DNA of 64,000 nucleotides from Gracilinema caldarium DSM 7334 (GCF_000219725.1 NC_015732.1:744001-808000); one strand, 5' to 3'; shown: positions 17,219 to 25,315, counted from the stretch's first letter. Numbers and translations: made by a program. The notes: generated by a model from the letters alone, not told the origin.

Positions 17219-17581
17219 TTATTTCTCAATATTGAAATAGGAGAGGATCCCTAATAGATTGAAGATTTGTTCAACCTTAGGCTGCAGTTTTTTAAGAATT
17301 ACTGGTATTCTTCGCTTATTTGCAGCAACAACCAAATTTGCAAAAATCCCAACACCGGTAGATGAAATATAGACCAGTTTTTCCAGATTAAAGATCAATG
17401 TGCTCCTGCTCGGTAGTTCTTCCAAAAGGGTTTCCAGAATTGATTGAGCATCGGCCGAACTGTGAAGATCCAGCTCTCCATCAATATGGATAATCCATTT
17501 GTCTATGTCAGAAGAGTTGATCAGCATCTTTGCCATGGAGTGCTTTTGATTAAAATCATTGACCCTGGCTTGAATATCCAC
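17219..17581 (-). CDS. STAS-domain anti-anti-sigma factor
   Basis: A 120-residue STAS protein of the SpoIIAA/RsbV type, which binds an anti-sigma kinase when unphosphorylated. The phosphoacceptor loop is YISSTGVGIF, with the conserved SSTG. It starts with the usual beta strand (WIIHIDGELDLHSSADAQSILE). An N-terminal extension of about 22 residues precedes the domain. It lies between the RsbU-like phosphatase (16 bases) and the histidine kinase (2 bases). No RsbW-type kinase is in the window, so its partner is elsewhere. Confidence 0.92.
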   Translation of the reverse strand: MDIQARVNDFNQKHSMAKMLINSSDIDKWIIHIDGELDLHSSADAQSILETLLEELPSRSTLIFNLEKLVYISSTGVGIFANLVVAANKRRIPVILKKLQPKVEQIFNLLGILSYFNIEK

Positions 17582-17597
17582 AGCAACGTTCCTTTAT

Positions 17598-18752
17598 TTA
17601 TATAATTCGTGCAGAAAGAATGGTCACATCATCGGTAAAATCTTTGGCTTTAGATAGTTCCAGTGCACGGGTAAGCAGGGCTCGATGGTAATCTGAACTG
17701 TAGAGTATTCCTGTAAAAATATCCTTTGGACTTAAGGATACAGGTTGCTGCTCGTGGGTAAATTCAAGAAGTCCGTCGGTATACAGGGTGATCACATCGC
17801 CGCTTTGCAGTTGTACCCCCTGTTCAGCATACATCACATTCGATGCATACCCTATGGCAGAACCGGAAACAGGCAGTTCCGCAATGGATGTTCCCCGTAA
17901 AATGCAGGGATGGCATTGACCTGCATTGGCATATACAAAGTATTGGGTTTTTACATCGAGAATTCCTGCAAAAAAGGTTATAAGCAGCCCTGTGGTTCTG
18001 CGGAGTTCAAAATTCATCCGGTCATTCAGCCAGGACAGGAAACCCGTCGGGGTAATATGTTTAGTAAGATGAGCCCGCACATATTCTGGGTATATGATTG
18101 CCTTTAGAATGCCGGTTACAAAGGCTGCCCGGACACCATGCCCAGCCACGTCGCCAATCAGAAGTAGATACCGGTCAGAAGATAGGGTGATGACATCATA
18201 ATAGTCACCGCCGCAATAGAGTTGGGGCACCGGACGGTAGCTCACCCGGTATTCTACGGTATTTGACTGGGGAAGCACGGGCCTGAGCAGGGCCTTTTGC
18301 ATTTCTCCTGCCCATTTCAGCTCTTCTTGCATTCTTTTTAAAAGTGCATCATGTTCCCGTTTCAGCATAGCGGTTGTATAGGCTTTGTCTATTTCTGCAA
18401 TAAGGTATTCCGAATCCCAGGGTTTTAGAATGTAGCTGAATATTCCAGCCCGGACTGCCTTAATGATTTCGTTGGTTTCAGAATAACCTGTCAAGAGTAT
18501 GGCAAGAATGTGAGGGTAGGTGTCACGGACCACCTGAAGAAAATCAGACCCCTTCATTTGGGGCATCCTCAGGTCAGAAATCACAAGAACTGTATTAGAG
18601 CCCTTTTCTTTTAGAATTTCCAGAGCCTTAAGTGAATCAGGAGCAGTCAGAATTGTGATATTCCGTTCTTCTGTCCAAAATTCCAATTCTCTGCTTAAAG
18701 CCTTGAGGATATTAGGCTCATCATCTACAAGTAATATGTACTGATTTGCCAT
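17598..18752 (-). CDS. Response regulator fused to RsbU/SpoIIE-type PP2C phosphatase
   Basis: A 384-residue regulator. ATG 18752 is chosen over an upstream start because GAGAGG precedes it and MANQYILLVDDEP opens a normal receiver domain. Receiver: residues 1-125, acid pocket D10/D11, phosphoacceptor D60 in VISDLRMPQ, and K near 108 in YILKPWD. A linker helix follows, then a PP2C-like SpoIIE domain (about 165-384) with metal ligands in CGGDYYDV and LLIGDVAGHGVRAAF and the DDVTIL end motif. Such proteins dephosphorylate STAS antagonists, here very likely the next gene. First gene of the operon. Confidence 0.94.
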   Translation of the reverse strand: MANQYILLVDDEPNILKALSRELEFWTEERNITILTAPDSLKALEILKEKGSNTVLVISDLRMPQMKGSDFLQVVRDTYPHILAILLTGYSETNEIIKAVRAGIFSYILKPWDSEYLIAEIDKAYTTAMLKREHDALLKRMQEELKWAGEMQKALLRPVLPQSNTVEYRVSYRPVPQLYCGGDYYDVITLSSDRYLLLIGDVAGHGVRAAFVTGILKAIIYPEYVRAHLTKHITPTGFLSWLNDRMNFELRRTTGLLITFFAGILDVKTQYFVYANAGQCHPCILRGTSIAELPVSGSAIGYASNVMYAEQGVQLQSGDVITLYTDGLLEFTHEQQPVSLSPKDIFTGILYSSDYHRALLTRALELSKAKDFTDDVTILSARII

Positions 18753-18800
18753 ATATTTACCTCTCAAATAATTCTTATAGTAATTGTAAAATATCACCCA

Positions 18801-18828
18801 TAGAATTGCAAATATAGAATTGCAAATA
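18801..18828. repeat. 14-bp exact tandem repeat upstream of the phosphatase operon
   Basis: TAGAATTGCAAATA occurs twice head to tail, with a third imperfect copy (TAATTGTAAAATA) just before at about 18780. It lies 50-75 bases upstream of the ATG at 18752 and may be a regulator binding site. Confidence 0.55.
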
Positions 18829-18982
18829 AAGAAAAAGATAGGGGCATCAGGTGTCTGTAAAGCATGATGACGGAAACCCCACTCTGTTTTACCTTTCTTG
18901 ACACTTCCTTTCAATTTGTTTAACTTTAACCTGCGCCTGGATCCTTTCTCGAAAGCATCTATGGACCGGGACGCGGAGAACT

Positions 18983-21856
18983 ATGACACAAGCTCAAGAC
19001 CCGACCAGTCATGCAGAGAACGGCACGGTCCGTATCGCCCTGCGGGATCTGGTGTATTATTATCCTGCGAGATCTGTTTCTTTGGAGACTTCGCAAGAAA
19101 CCCCAACTCATCACAATGGCGGTAATGGGTCCCCTGCTCTGAACCATGTATCCTTCACTATTTATGAGGGAGAATACGTCGCCATATTAGGAGCAAACGG
19201 CTCAGGCAAAAGCACCCTCTTAAAATGTATCAACGGCCTCTGTACTCCGAAAGCAGGACAGGTTACGATCTATCAGGATGCTGGGGACAGATCCGGCTCA
19301 TCCCGGTTCGGAAGCCCCATAGCCCTCGACTCTGGCCGACCAAGAAATCTTATCGCCCTCGACCCAGCCATACCTGAAGACCTGTACCGCATCCGTCAGG
19401 TAATCGGCACCCTCCTGCAGAACCCTGATGACCAGATTGTGGGCACCGTGGTGGAAGAGGACGTAGCCTATGGACCGGAGAATCAGGGATTACCGCCTGA
19501 AGAAATTGCACACCGGGTAGATCAAGCCCTTGCTGCTGTGGCCCTCACCAGCCTTAAAACAAGGCCGCCCCAGTTCCTCTCCGGCGGCGAACGGCAGCGT
19601 CTTGCTCTGGCAGGGGTCCTGGCCATGGAAACCCCGGTCCTTGCCCTGGATGAAGCGGCCTCCATGCTCGACGAAGGGAGCCGCCACGCCCTGATGGACT
19701 TGTTAGATGAACTTTGGAAGCAGGGCCGCACCATTCTGCACATCACCCATAATCTGGAAGACGCAAGCCGGGCCCAACGCTGTATCGTTCTGTCGAAGGG
19801 CCGTCTTGTGTTTAACGGCACACCCCAGGACCTCCTTGTGCATCCTGACCTGGAACGCTGGGGCTTCCGCATCGATCCAGCCCTGGAAACGGTCCGCTAC
19901 CTGGCCCGGCGGTTCCCCGGATTTCAGCCTGTTTCCCTCGAGGCAGAGGTGGTGGCAGAATCCCTGGCCCGGTATTTGCTGCAAAAAGAGGTGCTTCAGG
20001 TTGATGAAATTCTGCGTCCCGCGGCGCCTGTCCTGTCTCTAGTTGCGGCGCCGACTGATGCTATGGCGCGGCCGGCGGCGGCTGGGGCAGCGCTAACGAC
20101 GCATGAGACGGCGCCGTCGTCGGCGGCCCCCCAATCAGATCTGCCGCCTGCGGTCCACTGCGACCGCCTGTCCCATACCTATCTGGCCGGCACCGCCTTC
20201 GCCGCCGCCGGCCTCGAGGATGTTTCCTTTTTCCTGCCTGCGGGCACCCATCTCGCCCTGATAGGCCCCTCGGGCTCAGGAAAATCGACCCTGCTCAGGC
20301 ACCTGAATGCCATACTTTTACCCACCAGGGGCCAGGTTGCCGTTTTTGGCCAGAACACCCTGGATACCGCCGTCGATCTGCGGGCCCTGCGCCAAAGGTC
20401 CGCTCTCGCGGTGCAGAATCCCGAAAGCGCCCTCTTTGAAACCTATGTGGCCGATGAAGTTGCCTACGGCCCCCAGAATACGGGCATTTCCGGAAAAGAA
20501 CTGGTCCAACGGGTCCGCTCTGCCATGGAACTTGTGGGTCTTCCCTACAGTGAGTACCGGGACCGGCACACGAAACAGCTTTCGGGGGGTGAAAAACGCC
20601 GCCTTGCCCTGGCAGGAGTCCTGGCCCTCGATGGGGATCTTCTGCTCCTCGATGAACCTTCGGCCGCTTTGGATGGGGAAGGGCAGGGTCGGGTCCTGGA
20701 ACTTATAAGCATGCTTAAAGCCCGGGGAAAAACAGTTATTTCGAGCACCCACTCAATGGAAGAAGCGGTTCATCATGACCTGGTGGCGGTTATGCAGGAA
20801 GGCCGTATAGCAGCTCTGGGTAGACCTGCCGATATTTTTATTTATAACTGGGATCCCCGATGGAACCTGCGCCAGCCCTGGACGGTTCGATTCTGCCATA
20901 CCCTGGAACAGAAACTGGAGCGGCCGTGCCTGTTCCCCGGAGAAAGTGCTCTGAGCACTGCGGGCCTTATTGCTGTTCTCGAGTCGGCCCTGCAGGCCCT
21001 GCATAAGGATCAGCCGGTTCCCGATCTGGTGATGAGGGGCGAAGCACAGACTGGAGCGGCATTTCATCAATATGAAGGATCCATTCCTTCTGTGCCGGCC
21101 TTACCGATACCGAAAGGGCGGCGCAAGACCACGGGTATCGAGTTTTTCCGCAATGTGAATCTGGGACAATTTATCGACATACCTTCACCACTGAGAAACC
21201 TGGGGGCGGGCTATAAAATTGCCGCCACAGCCCTCATCCTATTTGCGGTCATCCTGGTGCCGTCACCGCTGTTTACCCTCGCTGTACTCACAGGTATCCT
21301 GTTCATTGGTAAGGTCCTCGGACATGTCGGGCCTCAACACCTGCTTCGAGGGTTGTTTCCTGCGGCTCCCTATATACTCTTTATGGTGCTGGTGCAGATT
21401 GTTTTTCCCTGGCCTCATGATACAAGCCCCGTGCTCTTTCACCTGGGGTTCATCAATCTCAGCATGATGAAAATTACCCATGTTTTCATGTTGATGAGCA
21501 GACTGGCGGCACTGATGGCTCTCATTGCTCTCTTTTCTGCGGTAACTCCCATGGTGGAAAGCATTCAAGCAAGCCGGAAACTGCTCGCCCCCCTGGCCCG
21601 ATTCGGCATCCCTGTGCAGGATTTTATGCTTATTTTTGGCATCGCCCTGCGTTTTGTGCCCCTCCTCGTAGAAGAGGCTGAACGGATTGTTATCGGCCAG
21701 CTTTCCCGAGGGGGCGGTTACCAGGGACGGAACAAACTGCGCTCCGGCTTTGCCCTGGTGGTGCCCCTCTTTTTGCGGGCCCTGGAACGATCTGAGGTGC
21801 TGGCCACCGCCATGGAACTGCGGCTGTTCTCGGCACCGTCTTCGGCCAGGCAGTAA
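18983..21856 (+). CDS. Fused ECF transporter energising module (EcfA-EcfA'-EcfT)
   Basis: A 957-residue protein joining all three parts of an ECF energy-coupling module. ATPase 1 (about 15-300): Walker A LGANGSGKSTLL, signature LSGGERQRLAL, Walker B VLALDEAASMLDE. ATPase 2 (about 385-630): GPSGSGKSTLL, LSGGEKRRLAL, LLLLDEPSAALD. Residues about 735-957 are an EcfT domain with membrane segments (TALILFAVILVPSPLFTLAVLTGI, LFPAAPYILFMVLVQIVF, AALMALIALFSAV) and coupling-helix signatures IGQLSRGGGYQGRNK and ELRLFSAP. The usual layout is two or three separate genes. GGAG stands before ATG 18983. The next genes are an S component and a pantothenate kinase, so the substrate is probably pantothenate. 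Confidence 0.92.
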   Translation: MTQAQDPTSHAENGTVRIALRDLVYYYPARSVSLETSQETPTHHNGGNGSPALNHVSFTIYEGEYVAILGANGSGKSTLLKCINGLCTPKAGQVTIYQDAGDRSGSSRFGSPIALDSGRPRNLIALDPAIPEDLYRIRQVIGTLLQNPDDQIVGTVVEEDVAYGPENQGLPPEEIAHRVDQALAAVALTSLKTRPPQFLSGGERQRLALAGVLAMETPVLALDEAASMLDEGSRHALMDLLDELWKQGRTILHITHNLEDASRAQRCIVLSKGRLVFNGTPQDLLVHPDLERWGFRIDPALETVRYLARRFPGFQPVSLEAEVVAESLARYLLQKEVLQVDEILRPAAPVLSLVAAPTDAMARPAAAGAALTTHETAPSSAAPQSDLPPAVHCDRLSHTYLAGTAFAAAGLEDVSFFLPAGTHLALIGPSGSGKSTLLRHLNAILLPTRGQVAVFGQNTLDTAVDLRALRQRSALAVQNPESALFETYVADEVAYGPQNTGISGKELVQRVRSAMELVGLPYSEYRDRHTKQLSGGEKRRLALAGVLALDGDLLLLDEPSAALDGEGQGRVLELISMLKARGKTVISSTHSMEEAVHHDLVAVMQEGRIAALGRPADIFIYNWDPRWNLRQPWTVRFCHTLEQKLERPCLFPGESALSTAGLIAVLESALQALHKDQPVPDLVMRGEAQTGAAFHQYEGSIPSVPALPIPKGRRKTTGIEFFRNVNLGQFIDIPSPLRNLGAGYKIAATALILFAVILVPSPLFTLAVLTGILFIGKVLGHVGPQHLLRGLFPAAPYILFMVLVQIVFPWPHDTSPVLFHLGFINLSMMKITHVFMLMSRLAALMALIALFSAVTPMVESIQASRKLLAPLARFGIPVQDFMLIFGIALRFVPLLVEEAERIVIGQLSRGGGYQGRNKLRSGFALVVPLFLRALERSEVLATAMELRLFSAPSSARQ

Positions 21857-21867
21857 CGGGATTCTAC

Positions 21868-21888
21868 AAGGTTCTGTATGAACCTTTT
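21868..21888 (+). other. Short hairpin between the ECF module and S component genes
   Basis: AAGGTTC/GAACCTT with a 5-base loop followed by two T residues. Weak as a terminator; it could lower readthrough or protect mRNA ends in the operon. Confidence 0.4.
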
Positions 21889-21953
21889 AATAGATACTTT
21901 AAAAACTGCAGTTTTTTGAGGTATCTCTCATTTATTTTTTTGGAGGCAAGCCT

Positions 21954-22553
21954 ATGGCAGTCCTACCGGTTCGTAAAATTGCGGTGGCAGGAGTTCTGTC
22001 CGCAATTGCTATTGTGTTGGGAATAACCCGGCTTGGGTTTATCCCCTGGTTTTCCGGGGCATCGGTTACCATATTACAGGTGCCCGTCATTATTGGTGCA
22101 GTCCTGGAGGGACCCTTGGTCGGGTTTATCATCGGACTCCTGTTCGGTCTTTCCAGCCTTTTGCAGGCCGCCATCGCCCCTACGGGCCCGGTGGATGTGG
22201 CCTTTACCAATCCCCTCATTTCTGTGGTGCCCCGGCTTTTAATAGGACCTGCGGCATGGTATCTGTACAAGCTGGTTTTGGGACGGAAAGAGCTTAACCA
22301 GATTCCTCCGGCTCGATACAGTGCCGCCCTCATCGCCGCCGGTCTTGGGGGGAGCCTGACCAATACGGTTCTTGTCCTTTCAGCCTTGGGTCTTTTTGGC
22401 TTTTTCCCCTGGTCCCTGATTTTTACCGTGGCAATCGGCAACGGACCGGCAGAAGCGGCGGTGTCCGCTGCGATAACCCTTATTATTGTGGCGGCCTATA
22501 CCAGAATCGGTCATGCCATGGGGAAGTCCAAGCTATCTAAACTGGAGGAATAG
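21954..22553 (+). CDS. ECF transporter S component, probably pantothenate
   Basis: A 199-residue integral membrane protein of the ECF S-component family (Pfam ECF_trnsprt). The N-terminal helix has the AxxxA type motif (VAGVLSAIAIVLGITRLGFIP), then VTILQVPVIIGAVLEGPLVGFIIGLLFGLSSLL, the signature of this group. Five or six hydrophobic helices are visible. TGGAGG gives a good ribosome-binding site. It lies between the fused ECF energy module and a CoaX-like kinase and nearly abuts the latter, which points to pantothenate (PanT-like), but the substrate is inferred from context only. No riboswitch is seen upstream. Confidence 0.85.
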   Translation: MAVLPVRKIAVAGVLSAIAIVLGITRLGFIPWFSGASVTILQVPVIIGAVLEGPLVGFIIGLLFGLSSLLQAAIAPTGPVDVAFTNPLISVVPRLLIGPAAWYLYKLVLGRKELNQIPPARYSAALIAAGLGGSLTNTVLVLSALGLFGFFPWSLIFTVAIGNGPAEAAVSAAITLIIVAAYTRIGHAMGKSKLSKLEE

Positions 22554-22556
22554 TTG

Positions 22557-23339
22557 ATGATTATCACTGCGGATTTGCGTAACGGTGGGGTGTCTGTAGG
22601 ACTTGTTTCTGCGGAGGGCCATTGGCAGGCCATCGTGCGGCTTTCCGCAGTGGACCGCTCGGCCGATGAATGGGCCTTTATAATACGGGCCCTCTTTGCC
22701 GAGCGGGGCCTTAACCTGGTTGGGGTGAGCCAGGCCATTCTTTCATCGGTGGTCCCTGCCTGGACCAGCACCTTTGTTATGGTGCTTGAACGGTTTCTCC
22801 CCAGGGGAACCCCCTGTCTTGTCGTTGGGCCGGGGATAAAAACCGGTCTGCGGATCCGAACCGATAATCCTGCCGAAGTGGGATCAGACCTGGTGTGCAA
22901 CGCCGTGGCGGCCAGCGCCCTGGTACGGCCACCCTGTATCATCATCGATTTTGCTACCACCCTTTCCTTTACCGCTCTGGACCGCCAGGGCGACCTGGTA
23001 GGGGTGGCCCTGGCCCCGGGCCTCGAAGCGGCTGCTTCGGACCTGAGGCTTCGGGCTGCCCAGATCCCCCAGGTTAAGCTGGAAGAACCGGAACGCGCCC
23101 TGGGGAAAAATACCGCTGAATCCATTCGTTCAGGGGTCATGCTTGGATGGGCCGGACTTACGGACAGGTTAATAGTAGAAATTGGCCGTGAAATTGCCCC
23201 GCCGGAAACTCCGCCCGTCCTAGTGGGTACCGGCTGGTACGACAGTCCCCCCGTAAAGACCCAGCGAAACATGGACCTCTGGGAAAGCAACCTGGCCATG
23301 CAGGGCCTGTACCGGATAGCCATGAAAAACCGGGGATGA
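22557..23339 (+). CDS. coaX: Type III pantothenate kinase-like protein, divergent active site
   Basis: A 260-residue protein aligning along its length with CoaX, which phosphorylates pantothenate as the first step to CoA. Retained parts: SSVVPAW, VVGPGIKTGLRIRTDNPAEVGSDLVCNAVAA, LEAAASDLRLRAAQIPQVKLEEP and GKNTAESIRSGVMLGWAGL. Altered parts: the phosphate-loop motif DxGNTN reads DLRNGG, the DFGTATT motif reads DFATTLSF, GADR reads GSDL, and the ATGG motif reads GTGW. The acidic residues at D5, GSD and DF are kept. It may be an active but diverged kinase or a non-catalytic relative. ATG 22557 is preferred to the TTG at 22554. It almost overlaps the S component gene, so the two are surely co-transcribed. 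Confidence 0.8.
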   Translation: MIITADLRNGGVSVGLVSAEGHWQAIVRLSAVDRSADEWAFIIRALFAERGLNLVGVSQAILSSVVPAWTSTFVMVLERFLPRGTPCLVVGPGIKTGLRIRTDNPAEVGSDLVCNAVAASALVRPPCIIIDFATTLSFTALDRQGDLVGVALAPGLEAAASDLRLRAAQIPQVKLEEPERALGKNTAESIRSGVMLGWAGLTDRLIVEIGREIAPPETPPVLVGTGWYDSPPVKTQRNMDLWESNLAMQGLYRIAMKNRG

Positions 23340-23341
23340 GC

Positions 23342-23647
23342 TTATCCTTTTCGTAATTTTTCTTCTATAAATTCCTGGGGGATGACGCCGGTCTTTTTGC
23401 CTGAAAAGGTGTAGATCCTACAGGTGTAGTTGTATGAATCCGGCTTTTGGCCTGTATAAATGTCCACCCCATCAACCAGTATGGTAGGAGAGCCCTGAAA
23501 ATTCAGGGATTCCGCAAGTTCTGGTGAGGGAACTTCACGAAGCACCAAAGCGGATTCTTCTATCTGTACCGCTTTAAGGGCCGATCTAAGGTTTTCCAGG
23601 GTTTTCACCGCATTGGGACAGCCTTCGAAATATTGGAATTCGATCAT
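23342..23647 (-). CDS. Small thioredoxin-fold protein
   Basis: A 101-residue protein starting MIEFQYFEGCPNAVKTLENL. The beta strand followed by FEGCPNA and a helix is the thioredoxin-like opening seen in small proteins often labelled alkylmercury lyase-like; GSPTILVDGVDIY corresponds to the cis-Pro loop (SPTI). The second cysteine of a CxxC is replaced by Ala, so it is not a normal disulfide oxidoreductase. Another Cys lies in YNYTCRIYTF. No MerB active-site context is present. Ribosome-binding site weak. It ends tail to tail with coaX, 2 bases apart. Confidence 0.7.
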   Translation of the reverse strand: MIEFQYFEGCPNAVKTLENLRSALKAVQIEESALVLREVPSPELAESLNFQGSPTILVDGVDIYTGQKPDSYNYTCRIYTFSGKKTGVIPQEFIEEKLRKG

Positions 23648-23775
23648 ATCAATATTATATAACTTATTTTGTCATATATAAAGCCCCCGCAGGGGTGGTA
23701 GTATTTACATCAATTATTAAGCAATACTGCAATAGTTTTATTGACTAATCCGCATTTATTTTGCGTATTAGTCGT

Positions 23776-23937
23776 ATGAAATGGATTCAACGAGAACTAT
23801 CAGAACGGCTCCGCACTCTCCTGAATTCGTTTCCGGCCATACTAGTATCTAGGCCCAGACAATGCGGAAAATCAAGCCTTTTAAAAAAGCTTTTCCCTAA
23901 TATAGTACCGTGTACAACTCTGCGGGATTTTGAATGA
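23776..23937 (+). pseudogene. Truncated AAA-type ATPase (DUF4143 family) remnant
   Basis: A 53-codon frame opening MKWIQRELSERLRTLLNSFP followed by AILVSRPRQCGKSSLLKKLFPN, then a stop in RDFE*. This is the start of the large family of AAA_14/DUF4143 ATPases whose P-loop reads GPRQxGKST; here the first Gly is Arg and the protein ends 13 residues after the P-loop helix, against about 380-400 residues normally. No further pieces of the family are visible downstream, where the 3' end of the phosphatase gene on the other strand overlaps it by 41 bases. It is best read as a decayed fragment. Confidence 0.7.
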
Positions 23938-24568
23938 TGTAGTCAGCCCCTGCTGCTACAAGTTCAGTGGGACCCCGGAAGCCCCAGGAGACACCGACGA
24001 CGGGACAGCCCACATTGTGGGCGGTCTGGACATCCACCACCGAGTCGCCTACAAAGAGGGTCCCCGGTATTGGGGCCCCAATAGCGTTCATCACCAGACG
24101 GCTGAGAGCCGGGTCAGGTTTTTTCGGAGCTCCTGAACGGTCCCCCCGGATGAGGGCAAATTCTATGCCGGGGAACAGTCCTTCTACCACCTGGTGGGCT
24201 ACCGGATCAGGTTTATTGGTGAGCACCGCCAGCACCAGTCCATCAACATGAAGCCTATGAAGCAGTTCCGGTACGCCCGGATAGGGTTTGGAATATCGGA
24301 GGGGAACCTCATCGTAGCGGGCCAGGGCTTCCTGTGCAATCCGGTTCACCAGGGCGGCCCCATCCGAGCCGGCAGTGCTGACGCCCTGGGAAGCAAGGGC
24401 CAGTTCTGCGAGGCGATGAATCCCCCAGCCTACCAAGTCGGGGTAGGTCTGAAGGGGCAGAGCCGTAAAGCCATAGGCGGTGAGGGCCCGGTTCATCGCG
24501 AGGGCAATATCTTCTATGGTATTAACCAGGGTTCCATCGAGGTCAAAAATGATGTGAGTAATGTCCAT
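23897..24568 (-). CDS. gph: Phosphoglycolate phosphatase, HAD family
   Basis: A 223-residue HAD hydrolase. Motif I is DLDGTLVNT (nucleophile D9, acid D11); the cap domain covers about 18-90; motif II is VLTNKP, motif III is the K in GAPKKPDP, and motif IV is FVGDSVVDVQTA. This layout matches Gph/PGP-type phosphatases, which remove 2-phosphoglycolate. Close HAD relatives such as PpaX or beta-phosphoglucomutase cannot be ruled out. It lacks a strong ribosome-binding site and overlaps an ATPase remnant at its 3' end. Confidence 0.85.
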   Translation of the reverse strand: MDITHIIFDLDGTLVNTIEDIALAMNRALTAYGFTALPLQTYPDLVGWGIHRLAELALASQGVSTAGSDGAALVNRIAQEALARYDEVPLRYSKPYPGVPELLHRLHVDGLVLAVLTNKPDPVAHQVVEGLFPGIEFALIRGDRSGAPKKPDPALSRLVMNAIGAPIPGTLFVGDSVVDVQTAHNVGCPVVGVSWGFRGPTELVAAGADYIIQNPAELYTVLY

Positions 24569-24640
24569 AGTTATTGTGGATTATACTTATACCATACAAA
24601 GAAGTGTGCTAGCTAGAAGTAATCTTCTACCAGAAATATA

Positions 24641-24696
24641 TACCGATAATTCGGTAACATCAATTTATCGGTGTTTTGATACCGACATTTCGGTAT
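24641..24696. promoter_or_regulatory. Palindromic upstream sites of dps (ACCGA-N4-TCGGT)
   Basis: Two near-identical palindromes: TACCGA-TAAT-TCGGTA (24641-24656) and ATACCGA-CATT-TCGGTAT (24679-24696), both perfect in their arms. A third, degenerate site with a good right half (TTATCGGTG, 24659-24673) lies between. Their centres are about 111, 94 and 72 bases upstream of the sigma-54 GG at 24759, the normal range for enhancer sites. The same motif occurs upstream of the peroxiredoxin gene (31486-31522). Confidence 0.75.
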
Positions 24697-24756
24697 TATT
24701 TTGCAGAAAAAAGTCGTTTTAATTTATAAATCATAATAATATAAAGAAATACGATA

Positions 24757-24774
24757 TTGGCATGCTAATTGCTA
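24757..24774 (+). promoter_or_regulatory. Sigma-54 promoter of dps
   Basis: ATTGGCATGCTAATTGCT has GG (24759-24760), ten bases and GC (24771-24772); the -12 element TTGCT is full consensus and the -24 element TTGGCAT differs in one base. Start of transcription would be near 24784, 28 bases before the ATG. Confidence 0.85.
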
Positions 24775-24811
24775 TTATTATAAAACAAACCGTATATAAG
24801 GAGTAACTATT

Positions 24812-25249
24812 ATGGTATCTATAGAAAAACGGCTTGCGAAGCACGTATCGGATCTGGCGGTTTTATTTATCAAACTCCATGATTATCATTGGCATGTTCG
24901 GGGGCCTCAATTTAAGGTACTCCATGAACTAACTGAAGCCCTCTATGATGGGGTGAACGAGCAGTATGATGCGATCGCAGAACGACTCGTGCAGCTGGGT
25001 GGTAAAGCGCCTGCTAGTGCAGCTGTCTATGCACGGGAAAGTTCCATATCCGAAGCTGGTGCTGCTTTCTATACTGCTGATGATATCCTCAGTGGGGTTA
25101 TCAAGGATTTTGAGTATCTCCTGGGCGAATATAAAGTAACCAGAAAACTGGCTGCAGATATCGATGATGCTGCAACGGATACGCTGTTCGCCGATTATAT
25201 TAAGGATTTAGAAAAACAGATCTGGATGCTGAAAGCCATGAAAGCCTAG
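24812..25249 (+). CDS. dps: Dps-family DNA-binding ferritin-like protein
   Basis: A 145-residue Dps protein, a 12-mer that binds iron with peroxide and shields DNA. Ferroxidase residues are visible: H26 in LHDYHWHVRG, H38 in LHELTEALYD, and D53/E57 in YDAIAERLVQLGG. Length is at the short end for the family and the N-terminus has only a few basic residues (EKRLAK). AAGGAG precedes ATG 24812. Transcription from a sigma-54 promoter with palindromic enhancer-like sites upstream is unusual for dps, which is normally under OxyR, PerR or sigma-S control. Confidence 0.93.
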   Translation: MVSIEKRLAKHVSDLAVLFIKLHDYHWHVRGPQFKVLHELTEALYDGVNEQYDAIAERLVQLGGKAPASAAVYARESSISEAGAAFYTADDILSGVIKDFEYLLGEYKVTRKLAADIDDAATDTLFADYIKDLEKQIWMLKAMKA

Positions 25250-25264
25250 AAGGCTAAGCGTTAT

Positions 25265-25294
25265 GCCCCGGCGTTGCTCATGCTCCGCCGGGGC
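25265..25294. terminator. GC-rich hairpin between dps and the convergent transporter gene
   Basis: Perfect 9-bp stem GCCCCGGCG/CGCCGGGGC with a 12-base loop. No U tract follows on either strand, so it is a hairpin of uncertain terminator strength. Confidence 0.5.
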
Positions 25295-25315
25295 AGCTTG
25301 AACATCTAGAGGCGA

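Noticed and set aside
23690-23705. Short C-rich/G-rich hairpin (CCCC-GCA-GGGG region) near 23690
   Set aside because: Too short a stem, no U tract on the relevant strand, and no clear gene to end.
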